Source of the DNA: Pseudomonas sp. SORT22 | Lineage (GTDB): Bacteria; Pseudomonadota; Gammaproteobacteria; Pseudomonadales; Pseudomonadaceae | Assembly (NCBI RefSeq): GCF_018417635.1 | Contig: NZ_CP071007.1 | Location: forward strand, 1,674,501-1,738,500 | Reading direction: 5' to 3' | Length of the DNA: 64,000 nt | Part shown: positions 9,876 to 18,967 of the stretch, one piece after another | How positions within the stretch are numbered: the stretch's first letter is position 1 | Layout: each line of letters begins with the position of its first letter | Notes under the pieces: generated by a model | Told to the model about the DNA's origin: nothing | Seen by the model: only the letters and a program-made list of their open reading frames with translations | The model's database searches: none | Position numbers and translations under genes: made by a program

Positions 9876-11879
9876 ATGGTGAAATACGATAGGCTACGGC
9901 TCTGGCTGGTTTCATTGCCGCGCCGTTACAAACGGTTGATTCAAGTCGCGGCAGACGTGGTACTGGTCTGGATTGCGCTGTGGATGGCGTTTGTCGTTCG
10001 CCTGGGTATTGAAGAAGCCATCAACCCTTTCACCACGCACCTGTGGATATTTGTTACCGCGCCGTTGATTGCCATTCCGCTGTTTATCCGTTTCGGCATG
10101 TACCGTGCGGTGATGCGCTACTTCGGCAACGATGCGCTGGTGACCATTATCAAGGCGGTGAGCCTGTCCTCGCTGATACTGGGCGTAGCGGTTTACTGGT
10201 ACAGCAACCATCAAGTCGTGATCCCCCGTTCGATCGTGTTCAACTATTGGTGGCTGAGTCTGATCATGGTCGGAGGCTTGCGCCTGGCCATGCGTCAGTA
10301 TTTTCTCGGTGACTGGTTCGCGGGCATTCAGAATGTACCTTTTACCAACCGTGACGATGGTTTGCCCAAGGTAGCCATCTACGGTGCCGGGGCTGCGGGC
10401 AACCAGCTTGTGGCCGCGTTGCGCATGGGCAAGGTGATGCGTCCGGTTGCATTCATCGATGATGACGCCAGCATCACTGACCGGACGATTTCCGGTCTGC
10501 AGGTTTTCAAGTCCAAGCATATCCAGCGCATGGTCGATATGACCGGCGCCCAGGAGATTCTCCTGGCCATTCCGTCTGCCACGCGCGCGCGCCGGCGGGA
10601 GATACTCAGTTACCTGGAAGGCTTCCCGCTGCATGTGCGTAGTGTGCCCGGCTTCATGGATCTGGCCAGTGGCCGGGTCAAGGTCGATGATATCCAGGAA
10701 GTGGATATCGCCGACCTGCTGGGCCGCGACGCGGTTCCGGCACAGGATGACCTGATCGAACGTTGCATCAAGGGGCAGTCGGTAATGGTGACCGGGGCCG
10801 GTGGTTCGATCGGTTCGGAGCTGTGCCGGCAGATCCTCAAGTCGCAACCTACTACCTTGCTGTTGTTCGAGCACAGTGAGTTCAACCTCTACACCATTCT
10901 CAGCGAGCTGGAGCAGACCATCAGCAGGTCTTCGTTGCCGGTAAGGGTCTTGCCTATTCTTGGCTCCATCCGTAATCAGGCGCAGTTGCTGGATGTCATG
11001 AAGACCTGGAGTGTCGATACGGTGTATCACGCTGCAGCCTACAAGCATGTTCCCATGGTTGAGCACAATATCGCCGAAGGCGTGTTGAACAACGTCATCG
11101 GCACGCTCAATACGGCGCAAAGCGCATTGCAGGCCGGAGTTGCCAACTTTGTCCTTATCTCCACGGACAAGGCGGTTCGTCCCACCAATATCATGGGCAG
11201 TACCAAGCGTCTGGCGGAAATGACCCTGCAGGCGCTCAGCCAGGAGCTCGCGCCGGTTCTGTTTGGTGACTCGGACAAAGTCTCTCAGGTCAACAAGACG
11301 CGTTTTACCATGGTGCGGTTCGGCAACGTGCTGGGCTCGTCAGGCTCGGTGATTCCGTTGTTCCACAAGCAGATCAAGGCGGGCGGGCCACTGACGGTCA
11401 CCCACCCGAAGATCACTCGCTACTTCATGACCATCCCCGAGGCGGCCCAGTTGGTTATCCAGGCCGGCTCCATGGGGCAGGGTGGGGATGTGTTCGTGCT
11501 GGACATGGGCGAGCCGGTCCGCATTGCCGAACTCGCGGAAAAAATGATCCACCTTTCCGGGCTAAGCGTGCGTTCTGAAAAGAATCCGCACGGCGATATT
11601 GCTATTGAGTTCACCGGGCTGCGTCCAGGCGAGAAACTCTATGAAGAATTGCTGATCGGTGACAACGTCGTTGCTACCCGACACCCGATGATCATGAGCG
11701 CTGCCGAAGATCATCTGCCTTGGGAGACGCTCAAGGAGCGTCTGCACCGGTTACTGGCGGCGGTTGCCGGTGATGACTACGGGCGGGTTCGCCAGTTGCT
11801 GCGTGAAACCGTTAGTGGCTATACGCCGGACGGTGAAATTGTCGACTGGATCTATCAGCAGCGCCGCCTGGATCCGTGA
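9876..11879 (+). CDS. wbpM: WbpM/PglF-type UDP-GlcNAc 4,6-dehydratase (retaining)
   Basis: A membrane-bound nucleotide-sugar dehydratase of 667 residues, the usual length of WbpM. About four N-terminal membrane segments (residues 15-135) precede a Rossmann-like domain (GAGAAGNQ near 169-176) and the C-terminal SDR domain (GAGGSIGSELC near 308-318). The catalytic segment reads ISTDK then NIMGSTK: the SDR tyrosine is replaced by Met440, followed by Lys444, as in retaining 4,6-dehydratases. It makes UDP-4-keto-6-deoxy-GlcNAc for the aminotransferase at 7994. The ATG at 9876 has GGAG at 9865-9868; the TTG at 9870 is less likely. It lies 132 nt after the phosphoglycosyl transferase, so a promoter of its own is possible. 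Confidence 0.94.
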   Translation: MVKYDRLRLWLVSLPRRYKRLIQVAADVVLVWIALWMAFVVRLGIEEAINPFTTHLWIFVTAPLIAIPLFIRFGMYRAVMRYFGNDALVTIIKAVSLSSLILGVAVYWYSNHQVVIPRSIVFNYWWLSLIMVGGLRLAMRQYFLGDWFAGIQNVPFTNRDDGLPKVAIYGAGAAGNQLVAALRMGKVMRPVAFIDDDASITDRTISGLQVFKSKHIQRMVDMTGAQEILLAIPSATRARRREILSYLEGFPLHVRSVPGFMDLASGRVKVDDIQEVDIADLLGRDAVPAQDDLIERCIKGQSVMVTGAGGSIGSELCRQILKSQPTTLLLFEHSEFNLYTILSELEQTISRSSLPVRVLPILGSIRNQAQLLDVMKTWSVDTVYHAAAYKHVPMVEHNIAEGVLNNVIGTLNTAQSALQAGVANFVLISTDKAVRPTNIMGSTKRLAEMTLQALSQELAPVLFGDSDKVSQVNKTRFTMVRFGNVLGSSGSVIPLFHKQIKAGGPLTVTHPKITRYFMTIPEAAQLVIQAGSMGQGGDVFVLDMGEPVRIAELAEKMIHLSGLSVRSEKNPHGDIAIEFTGLRPGEKLYEELLIGDNVVATRHPMIMSAAEDHLPWETLKERLHRLLAAVAGDDYGRVRQLLRETVSGYTPDGEIVDWIYQQRRLDP

Positions 11880-11977
11880 TCTGTACCATTAAATTGTGAG
11901 CCGCGCGCTGCCTTGTCTTCATCTGGGAGTGTTGATAGGGTGGTTCTTCGTGAAGCGTATAAAACGGTGAGGCGTTA

Positions 11978-12535
11978 ATGGCATTCCTTACACCTGCTGA
12001 ACTGGCGTCAAAAGGGTTCAAGAAACTGGGTTCCAACGTACTGATCAGTGACAAGGCCTCTATTTACAATTGCGACCAGATCGAGATCGGCGATAACTCC
12101 CGAATTGACGATTTCTGTGTCGTCTCCGGTAAGGTGTCGATCGGTCGCAATGTGCATATCGCCGTTTTCTGCAATGTTGCCGGGGGCGAGCCAGGTATCA
12201 CCCTGGAAGATTTTTCCGGCCTGGCCTATGGCTGTCATGTATTTGCCCAGTCCGATGACTATTCCGGCAAGACCATGACCAATCCCACGGTCCCCGCGCA
12301 GTTCAAGGGCGAAACCAAGGCCGCGGTCCGACTTGGTCGTCACGTGATCATCGGCACCTCCTCGATCGTAGTGCCCGGAGTCAACGTCGAGGATGGCTGT
12401 TCTGTCGGGGCGATGACCCTGGTGACCAAATCCACTGAAGCCTGGGGTATCTATTTCGGAATCCCGGCCAAGCGAATCAAGAATCGCAACAAGGGCCTGC
12501 TCGAGTTGGAAACGCAGTACCTGTCAACACCCTGA
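11978..12535 (+). CDS. Left-handed beta-helix acetyltransferase (sugar O- or N-acetyltransferase)
   Basis: A 185-residue hexapeptide-repeat protein. Repeats such as IEIGDNSRIDDF, VSIGRNVHI and VRLGRHVIIGTSSIVVPGV form the beta-helix, and the C-terminal GIPAKRIKNRN is the usual tail of trimeric CoA-dependent acetyltransferases. It follows wbpM by about 100 nt and is 327 nt before wzz. It may acetylate the 4-amino group of the UDP-diamino sugar (PglD/WbpD role) or an O-position of a repeat-unit sugar. With the GNAT at 7363 also present, two acyl transfers to this sugar module are likely. Confidence 0.83.
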   Translation: MAFLTPAELASKGFKKLGSNVLISDKASIYNCDQIEIGDNSRIDDFCVVSGKVSIGRNVHIAVFCNVAGGEPGITLEDFSGLAYGCHVFAQSDDYSGKTMTNPTVPAQFKGETKAAVRLGRHVIIGTSSIVVPGVNVEDGCSVGAMTLVTKSTEAWGIYFGIPAKRIKNRNKGLLELETQYLSTP

Positions 12536-12861
12536 GTCAAAACGCGCCGCCCTGGCGCGCCAGGATATTGTCGATCAATTGTGCTGGAATACCTTGCCTG
12601 CCGTTCGTCTGTTTCTGACGGGCAAACCCGAAAAAGTGCCTATTTTGCTGGGCTTTGCGACCTTTTGGTTGGGAACTTTTCCTACAAAGATTGGCCAGAG
12701 AGTGGTTTGCCTTTGCATAAACTGTCACAATGCGCGCCTTTCTCGTCTGATGACAGGGAAGTTTCTCCGGGATCGAGTCAATGGGGCAGGGAGCGCTGCT
12801 TACCAGGATTTTGGTGACACCTCGCTTGTCGTTGGAGCCATTGTTACTCGACCAGGCAGGC
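12536..12861 (+). other. Intergenic region upstream of wzz, no gene recognised
   Basis: This 326-base interval carries no convincing gene; the short frames through it show no family features and overlap wzz out of frame. It contains a perfect 14-base palindrome, CCTGGCGCGCCAGG, at 12551-12564, just after the acetyltransferase stop, and a CTGTCA/TGACAG inverted pair at 12722-12727 and 12751-12756. The middle part is AT-richer (12600-12720) and could hold the wzz promoter, but I cannot assign -35 and -10 boxes with confidence. Confidence 0.4.
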
Positions 12862-14178
12862 ATGTGCGTGACCAGCATTTCCCGTATACCCCCCGTAAGC
12901 CAAAGTAGCGATATCGATTTTTTTGCCGTGGTTCAAAGCCTCTGGAAGCAGAAATTTCTGATCGTTGCTGTCACTCTGGCAGTTGGGGCGGCGGCGGGAG
13001 CCTATGCCTTCCTCACCACTCCCGAGTATCAGGTCAGCACCACGCTGCGCCCTGCTGCGCTCAACGATCTGGATGCCCTGAACCGCTCTGGTGTTTACTC
13101 GCTGCCGCGTGAGCAGGCGCTCACCCGCGTCGGCGCCGCGCTTGATTCCTACGATGTGCGCCTGGGTTACTTTCGCGCCAATCCTCAGCTTTTCGCTCCT
13201 TTGCGCATGCCTGGCCAGACCGACGAACAAGCTTTCGAAGAGTTCAACCGCAATTCCATCAAGCTGGTGCAGCCGGACCCCAAAAAGAAGGTTGACCTGC
13301 TCAGCGCCTACATTGGCATGGAGTTGCGCTATCCAAAGAATGTCGACGGTGACGAGATCCTCAACGGCTTCGTTAAATACGCCATTGAAAGCGAGCGCCA
13401 GCAAGTGGCCTCGGACTTGTCGGTCATTATCAAGAACCGCTTGAACGAACTGGATGGCAAGCTCGACGCAGCCCGTGCTGGATATGAAGCAGGCAAGGAG
13501 TCACAAATTGCCACGCTGCTGGAGAAGGACAATCTCACGCGCGCGCAACTGCAAGATGAACTTCGGGCACTGCGCGTTCAGCTCAAGGCGCGCCGTGCCG
13601 ACCGAATCGCCCAGCTGGATGAAGCCATCAGCATCGCCCGTTCGCTGGGCTTGAAGAAGCCGTCTACCCCTTCGGCCATGGCCAGCGAAGGCGAGTCTGG
13701 TGGCAATGTGATCCGTACTGAGGTCAATAACCAGCAGATCCCGCTGTACTTCATGGGTACCGATGCCCTGGAGGCCGAGCGCAAGGCCCTCCGTCAGCGA
13801 ACTTCCGATGACTTCACCGACCCGCGGGTGGCGCAGATCGGCAAAGAACTCATGCTGCTGAAGAACAATCGCCGGATCGAATCATTGAAACAGCGAGAGA
13901 ACGAAGATGTGTTCTTGCAGAACATCGAACCGTTGCGTTCTGAAATGGCCCGCTTGAAAAAGCTCGATATCGATGTGATGCGCTTGAATCTGGTCACCAT
14001 TGACCAGTACGCGCTGGAGCCACTCAAACCCGTCTGGCCGAAAAAGTCGCTGATGATTCTAGCGGGCCTGGCCGTGGGGGGGATGTTGGGGGTGTTGCTG
14101 GCGATCATTCGTTACTTTGTCGTCTTGCGGATGACGAAGGTGGCAAAGGGCGGCGAGCCATTGGGCAATCCCCAGTAA
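12862..14178 (+). CDS. wzz: Wzz-family chain-length determinant protein
   Basis: An inner-membrane polysaccharide co-polymerase of about 438 residues that sets O-antigen chain length together with Wzy. The order is a short cytoplasmic N terminus (SSDIDFFAVVQSLWKQK), a first membrane segment near residues 31-52, a long periplasmic region rich in predicted coiled coil (about 150-380), and a second membrane segment near 395-420 (LMILAGLAVGGMLGVLLAII) after the usual proline-rich WP motif. The start is uncertain: the ATG at 12862 and the GTG at 12868 fit the family N terminus, while the upstream ATG at 12781 adds 27 atypical residues. It has no kinase domain, so it acts in a Wzx/Wzy pathway rather than as Wzc. 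Confidence 0.9.
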   Translation: MCVTSISRIPPVSQSSDIDFFAVVQSLWKQKFLIVAVTLAVGAAAGAYAFLTTPEYQVSTTLRPAALNDLDALNRSGVYSLPREQALTRVGAALDSYDVRLGYFRANPQLFAPLRMPGQTDEQAFEEFNRNSIKLVQPDPKKKVDLLSAYIGMELRYPKNVDGDEILNGFVKYAIESERQQVASDLSVIIKNRLNELDGKLDAARAGYEAGKESQIATLLEKDNLTRAQLQDELRALRVQLKARRADRIAQLDEAISIARSLGLKKPSTPSAMASEGESGGNVIRTEVNNQQIPLYFMGTDALEAERKALRQRTSDDFTDPRVAQIGKELMLLKNNRRIESLKQRENEDVFLQNIEPLRSEMARLKKLDIDVMRLNLVTIDQYALEPLKPVWPKKSLMILAGLAVGGMLGVLLAIIRYFVVLRMTKVAKGGEPLGNPQ

Positions 14179-14192
14179 GTCAACACAGGTTC

Positions 14193-14212
14193 GCAGCCCT
14201 TGTACGGGCTGC
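14193..14212 (+). terminator. Hairpin between wzz and pseB
   Basis: GCAGCCC (14193-14199) pairs with GGGCTGC (14206-14212) around a six-base loop, 15 bases after the wzz stop. No T-tract follows, so it is at best a weak or factor-assisted terminator or an RNA-stability element. It supports treating the pse genes as a separate unit. Confidence 0.35.
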
Positions 14213-14359
14213 GGGCAGGTCCGCTGCCTGGCTCCGTGAAAGGGGCATGGTTACTTCTCAAGTTAATGTGCACGGCAGACGGCTTTCTTGAAGGGCCGCG
14301 GCCAGCATTATTCAGTTCATCAAGACCAACTGGTCAGATTTTACATAGGGACGCGTTAC

Positions 14360-15358
14360 ATGTTCACTAACAAGACCATTCTCATCACAGGTGGTACCGG
14401 CTCCTTCGGCAACACGTTCGTGCCGATGACACTGGCCAAGTACAACCCCAAGAAGATCATCATCTTCTCGCGTGATGAAATGAAGCAGTGGGACATGGCG
14501 AAGAAATTCGAAGGTGATTCCCGCGTGCGCTTCTTCATTGGTGACGTGCGAGACAAGGATCGTCTGTACCGGGCGCTGGATGGCGTCGATTACGTGGTGC
14601 ACGCGGCGGCAACGAAGATTGTTCCGACTGCGGAGTACAACCCGTTCGAATGCATCAAGACCAACATCAATGGTGCAATGAACCTGATCGACGCCTGCAT
14701 CGACAAGGGCGTGAAGCGGGTCGTGGCGTTGTCCACCGACAAGGCCAGCAGCCCGGTTAACCTGTACGGCGCCACTAAACTGGCTTCCGACAAGCTCTTT
14801 GTTGCCGGTAACTCCTACGCTGGCGGCCATGACACGCGCATGTCGGTGGTCCGTTACGGCAACGTGATGGGCTCGCGTGGTTCGGTCATCCCGTTCTTCA
14901 TGTCGATCAAGGACAAGGGTGAGTTGCCGATCACCGATGAGCGTATGACGCGCTTCATGATCTCCCTGGAAGAGGGCGTGGAACTGGTCTGGCATGCTTT
15001 CGAAGATATGGAAGGCGGCGAAATCTATGTGAAGAAGATCCCGTCCATGAAGGTGACCGACCTGGCACGGGTTGTCGCTCCCGAGGCTCGGCAGAAAGTC
15101 GTCGGTATCCGCCCGGGCGAGAAACTGCATGAACAGATGATCAGTGCTGAAGACGCTTATTACACCTACGAGTATGCCGAGCACTTCAAGATCCTGCCGG
15201 TCATCAATGACTGGGCCAACTGCGAGAAGCGCATCAAGGACGGCAAGAAAGTGCCGGAAGGTTTCGTCTACGCCAGTGACAACAACACGGAGTGGATGAG
15301 TGATGCCGATCTGCAAGAGTGGATCACCATCAACAAAGAAAAAATCGGGAGCATCTGA
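14360..15358 (+). CDS. pseB: UDP-GlcNAc 4,6-dehydratase (inverting), pseudaminic acid pathway
   Basis: A soluble SDR of 332 residues that dehydrates and C5-epimerises UDP-GlcNAc to UDP-4-keto-6-deoxy-L-AltNAc. The N terminus FTNKTILITGGTGSFG carries the NADP motif, STDKA precedes the catalytic Tyr136/Lys140 pair in LYGATK, and FSRDEMKQ is a family signature. Unlike WbpM at 9876 it keeps the tyrosine and has no membrane domain. The ATG at 14360 gives the normal length; an in-frame upstream extension to 14288 has no support. It opens a six-gene Pse block in which pseC follows by 3 nt. Confidence 0.96.
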   Translation: MFTNKTILITGGTGSFGNTFVPMTLAKYNPKKIIIFSRDEMKQWDMAKKFEGDSRVRFFIGDVRDKDRLYRALDGVDYVVHAAATKIVPTAEYNPFECIKTNINGAMNLIDACIDKGVKRVVALSTDKASSPVNLYGATKLASDKLFVAGNSYAGGHDTRMSVVRYGNVMGSRGSVIPFFMSIKDKGELPITDERMTRFMISLEEGVELVWHAFEDMEGGEIYVKKIPSMKVTDLARVVAPEARQKVVGIRPGEKLHEQMISAEDAYYTYEYAEHFKILPVINDWANCEKRIKDGKKVPEGFVYASDNNTEWMSDADLQEWITINKEKIGSI

Positions 15359-15361
15359 GCC

Positions 15362-16522
15362 ATGATCCCTTATGGTCGCCAGGACATCAGCCAGGCTGAT
15401 ATCGACGCTGTCGTCAGCGTCCTGCAGTCCGACTTTCTCACTCAGGGCCCAATGGTGCCGGAGTTCGAGCAGCGGGTTGCACAGCATGTAGGCGCGCGTC
15501 ACGCACTTGCGCTCAATAGTGCAACGTCGGCATTGCATGTTGCCTGCCTGGCCCTGGGGCTGGGGCCTGGTGATCGTTTGTGGACTACCCCGGTTACTTT
15601 TGTCGCATCGGCAAACTGCGCCTTGTACTGTGGGGCGCAGGTCGATTTCGTGGACATCGACCCACGCACCTATAACCTCTGCCCACAAGCCCTGGCGCGC
15701 AAGTTGGAGCTGGCGGAGCAAGCGGGGACGCTGCCCAAGGTTGTGGTCCCGGTGCATCTTTGTGGTCAGCCCTGCGACATGCAGGCGATCCATGCGTTGG
15801 CCGTGCGATACGGATTCAAAGTCATCGAAGATGCCTCGCATGCCATTGGTGGCCAATACCAGGGCGAGTTCATCGGTAACGGCAAGTACAGTGACATTAC
15901 TGTGTTCAGCTTCCATCCGGTGAAGATCATCACCACCGCCGAAGGCGGTATGGCGGTCACCAACGACGACGCATTGGCACAAAAGATGGCCTTGCTGCGC
16001 AGCCATGGCATCACCCGCGACCCGCAACAGATGACCCATGAAGCTGATGGGCCCTGGTACTACCAGCAGATCGATCTGGGTTTCAACTACCGCATGACCG
16101 AACTGCAGGCGGCCTTGGGTGTGAGCCAGATGCAGCGCCTCGATCAGTTCATCGCTCGCCGGCATGAACTGGCGGCGCGCTACAATGAACTGCTGGCAGC
16201 ATTACCGCTGACCCTGCCGTGGCAGCATCCAGACAGTTATTCCGGATTGCACCTGTATGTGATTCGCCTGCAACTGGACAAGATCGACAAGACCCATCGC
16301 CAGGTTTTCGAGTCGTTGCGGGAGCAGGGTATCGGAGTCAATCTTCACTACATTCCGGTACATACCCAGCCTTACTACACCGCCATGGGGTTTGCCCGCG
16401 GCGATTTCCCTGAAGCTGAAGCCTATTACCGGGACGCCATCAGCATCCCGATGTTCCAGACCATGAGCGAGTCTCAGCAGGACGTGGTCGTCGCTGCACT
16501 GACCAAGGCCTTGCAGGCATGA
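15362..16522 (+). CDS. pseC: UDP-4-amino-4,6-dideoxy-AltNAc transaminase
   Basis: A PLP aminotransferase of the DegT family, 386 residues, second in the pseudaminic acid pathway. It opens with MIPYGRQDISQADIDAV, which is typical for PseC. The PLP-binding Asp lies in VIEDASHAIGG near residues 157-167 and the Schiff-base lysine is Lys188 in FHPVKIITTAEGG. The gap after pseB is 3 nt, and the stop overlaps the pseF start by four bases (ATGA). It differs from the aminotransferase at 7994, so two separate amino-sugar routes run in this locus. Confidence 0.95.
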   Translation: MIPYGRQDISQADIDAVVSVLQSDFLTQGPMVPEFEQRVAQHVGARHALALNSATSALHVACLALGLGPGDRLWTTPVTFVASANCALYCGAQVDFVDIDPRTYNLCPQALARKLELAEQAGTLPKVVVPVHLCGQPCDMQAIHALAVRYGFKVIEDASHAIGGQYQGEFIGNGKYSDITVFSFHPVKIITTAEGGMAVTNDDALAQKMALLRSHGITRDPQQMTHEADGPWYYQQIDLGFNYRMTELQAALGVSQMQRLDQFIARRHELAARYNELLAALPLTLPWQHPDSYSGLHLYVIRLQLDKIDKTHRQVFESLREQGIGVNLHYIPVHTQPYYTAMGFARGDFPEAEAYYRDAISIPMFQTMSESQQDVVVAALTKALQA

Positions 16523-17205
16523 AACTGGCGGTCATTCCCGCCCGTGGCGGCAGCAAGCGTATTGCGCGCAAGAACATCAAGATGTTCTGCGGCAAGCCGA
16601 TGATCGCCTGGTCGATCGAGGCCGCCCTCAATAGCGGTGTTTTTGACCGGGTGATCGTCTCGACCGACGATCTGGAGATCGCCGAGGTGGCCCGCCAGTC
16701 CGGGGCACAGGTGCCATTTATCCGTCCCGCGCTACTGGCTGACGATCACAGCGGCACAGTGCCGGTGATTCAGCATGCCATTGAGTGGTTCGAACAGGAC
16801 GGGCAGCAGATCGATTACCTGTGCTGCCTTTACGCAACGGCACCCTTTGTAAGGCCCGAGGATTTGCAGGCAGGGCTCGACGCCTTGATCCGTGAACAAT
16901 GCGATTTTGCCTTTGCCGTTACCCGCTATGCATTTCCTGTCCAGCGGGCAGTACGGATCAACACCCAGGGCCGGATTGAAATGATCTATCCGGAGCAATT
17001 CAATACCCGCTCGCAAGATCTACAGGAAACCTTTCATGACGCTGGCCAGTTCTATTGGGGGCGTACGCAGGCCTGGCGGTTGGGCAAGCCCGTGTTTGGG
17101 CCCGGCTCGGTACCGGTAGTGCTGCCAGGCCACAGGGTCCAGGATATCGACACGCTTGAAGATTGGGTTCGGGCTGAATGGATGTTCCGGGAAATGAACC
17201 GGTAA
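16519..17205 (+). CDS. pseF: Pseudaminic acid cytidylyltransferase
   Basis: Activates pseudaminic acid with CTP to CMP-Pse, the last cytoplasmic step before transfer. The 228-residue protein has the CMP-sialate synthetase signature IPARGGSKRIARKNIKMF at residues 6-23 and a SIEAALNSG helix near 34-42. ATAPFVRPEDL near 110-120 and the acidic C-terminal QDIDTLEDW near 209-217 fit this family. It overlaps pseC by four bases. A gap of 90 nt follows before pseG. Confidence 0.94.
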   Translation: MKLAVIPARGGSKRIARKNIKMFCGKPMIAWSIEAALNSGVFDRVIVSTDDLEIAEVARQSGAQVPFIRPALLADDHSGTVPVIQHAIEWFEQDGQQIDYLCCLYATAPFVRPEDLQAGLDALIREQCDFAFAVTRYAFPVQRAVRINTQGRIEMIYPEQFNTRSQDLQETFHDAGQFYWGRTQAWRLGKPVFGPGSVPVVLPGHRVQDIDTLEDWVRAEWMFREMNR

Positions 17206-17295
17206 ACCTTGATCCGGCTCAGGAGTCGCGAAAGGGCTTTCAGGGTAAGTTGCCAGGGTTGTTGTGATGCTGCGTAAGATCATTGAGGTAGGCGG

Positions 17296-18408
17296 GTGGA
17301 TCGATTGAAAGTTGTGTTCCGTGCAGACGCCTCCGTCGAGATTGGCATCGGGCATGTCATGCGCTGCCTGACCCTGGCCGATGAGCTGACCGCACAGGGC
17401 GCGCACTGTCACTTCATTTGCCGGGCGCATACCGGGAATCTGATCGAGCAGATCAGGTCCCGCGGCTATCAGGTCCATCCGCTGCAAGTGGTGACCGGCA
17501 TTGCCGGCAATCCGGGGGCGGACCGCGGAATCTACGGTTATTGGCTGGGGGCCAGCCAGGCAGAGGATGCGGCTGCGTGTGCTGCGCTGCTTGAAAGCAT
17601 CAGGCCGGACTGGCTGGTTGTTGATCATTACGCTCTGGACCAGCAATGGGAGGGCAGTATTGCGGGGTTGTCCCGCAAGTTGATGGTCATAGACGACCTA
17701 GCCGATCGAGCCCATCAGTGCGACCTGTTGCTTGATCAGTCGTTGGGACGTTCGCCTCAGGATTATTGCCGATGGGTGCCTGCGCACTGCAGGTTACTGT
17801 GCGGTGTACAGCATGCATTGCTGCGACCGGATTTTTCCGCGTTGCGGGGCGATAGCCTGCAGCGCCGGGCGGCATTTGCCCTCAGGAACGTGTTGATCAC
17901 CATGGGTGGCGTCGATAAGGACAACGTCACGGGACGCATTTTATCGGTCCTGGAAACGCTTTCCCTGGCCACTATCTCCCGGGTAACCGTAGTGATGGGG
18001 GCTACCGCGCCCTGGCTCGAAGAGGTTCGTGCCCAAGCCCGGACCCTGCCATTCAGCACCGAGGTCAAGACCAATGTCAGCAACATGGCAGAGCTGATGG
18101 CTGCCTCTGACCTTGCTATCGGTGCGGCCGGTGCAACCTCATGGGAGCGTTGCTGCCTGGGTTTGCCGACGCTGATGGTTGTGCTGGCGGAAAACCAGGT
18201 ATTTGCCGCCCGACAACTGGCAGCTACCGGCGCCGTGCTGACGCTGGCGCTGGATGAGACTTTGGGCCGCGACCTTGCCCGGTATCTGGAACAGGCGAGT
18301 GGGGATCCGTCCATGTTGGAACAAATGAGCCAGCAGGCACGAAAGATTGTCGACGGCTCCGGCTGCCGGGTCGTCGCGCAGGTTATGGCTGAATCGGAAA
18401 AGGATTGA
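17296..18408 (+). CDS. pseG: UDP-2,4-diacetamido-2,4,6-trideoxy-L-altropyranose hydrolase
   Basis: Removes UDP from the diacetamido sugar and provides the free hexose for PseI. The N terminus VVFRADASVEIGIGHVMRCL and LVVDHYALDQQWE near 111-123 are PseG landmarks (GT-B/MurG-like fold), with MGGVDKDN and a glycine-rich GAAGATSWERCCLGLPTLM block near 275-293. The protein is 370 residues from the GTG at 17296 (GAGGT eight bases upstream). A TTG at 17305 would give MKVVFRADAS, closer to the family's usual start, so the start is uncertain by three codons. The next gene, pseH, begins 4 nt after the stop. Confidence 0.92.
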   Translation: MDRLKVVFRADASVEIGIGHVMRCLTLADELTAQGAHCHFICRAHTGNLIEQIRSRGYQVHPLQVVTGIAGNPGADRGIYGYWLGASQAEDAAACAALLESIRPDWLVVDHYALDQQWEGSIAGLSRKLMVIDDLADRAHQCDLLLDQSLGRSPQDYCRWVPAHCRLLCGVQHALLRPDFSALRGDSLQRRAAFALRNVLITMGGVDKDNVTGRILSVLETLSLATISRVTVVMGATAPWLEEVRAQARTLPFSTEVKTNVSNMAELMAASDLAIGAAGATSWERCCLGLPTLMVVLAENQVFAARQLAATGAVLTLALDETLGRDLARYLEQASGDPSMLEQMSQQARKIVDGSGCRVVAQVMAESEKD

Positions 18409-18412
18409 ACAC

Positions 18413-18967
18413 GTGCAGGCATTTGGAAAACTGCGAAATATCGAGGCTGACGAAGTCGGCCTGATGCTTGAGTGGCGAAACGCACCCGCCGTGCGGGCCA
18501 ACATGTACACCCGGCATGTAATCAGCGAGCAGGAACACCTGGCATGGTGGCAACGCCTGCAGCAGCGCCAGGACCAGCAGTACTTCATGTACGAGTGGCA
18601 GGGGGGGGCTGCGGGGATTGTCGGCTTCACCGACATCGACACCCACAGCGCCAATGCCAGCTGGGCGTTCTATGCCGCCCCGGATGCCGCCAAGGGCACT
18701 GGCAGCCGTATGGAGTTTCTCGCGCTGGAGCATGCGTTCAACGTGCTGCAGCTGAACAAGCTCAATTGCGAGGTGCTGGCATTCAACAGTGCCGTCATCA
18801 AGCTTCACCAGAAGTTCGCCTTCCAGGTGGAAGGTATTTTTCGCGAGCAGCACCGTGTGGACGACGCGTACGTCGATATATACAGGCTGGCGCTGCTGTC
18901 CCGTGAGTGGGATATGCACCGTGATGTCATGCAAGAAAAACTGAATAAATTAATTCGAGGCCAATGA
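18413..18967 (+). CDS. pseH: PseH-like GNAT N-acetyltransferase
   Basis: Acetylates the 4-amino group of UDP-4-amino-4,6-dideoxy-L-AltNAc in Pse synthesis. The 184-residue GNAT protein has EWRNAPAVRANMYT near residues 22-35, a PseH-type substrate segment, GIVGFTDID in the core strands, and NSAVIKLHQKFAFQVEGIFRE as the C-terminal GNAT signature (split here as NSAVIKLHQKF and EGIFRE). The start is GTG at 18413: AAGGA at 18400-18404 lies eight bases upstream, and earlier in-frame codons fall within pseG. The stop overlaps the pseI start (ATGA). Confidence 0.9.
   Translation: MQAFGKLRNIEADEVGLMLEWRNAPAVRANMYTRHVISEQEHLAWWQRLQQRQDQQYFMYEWQGGAAGIVGFTDIDTHSANASWAFYAAPDAAKGTGSRMEFLALEHAFNVLQLNKLNCEVLAFNSAVIKLHQKFAFQVEGIFREQHRVDDAYVDIYRLALLSREWDMHRDVMQEKLNKLIRGQ

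Noticed and set aside
12579..12908. 109-codon + strand frame in the gap before wzz
   Set aside because: No ribosome site, no recognisable motif, and it overlaps the N terminus of wzz out of frame.
14312..16165. Long - strand open frame of 617 codons opposite pseB and pseC
   Set aside because: The + strand carries clear pseB and pseC with full motifs; the antisense frame has no domain features and results from GC-rich third positions.
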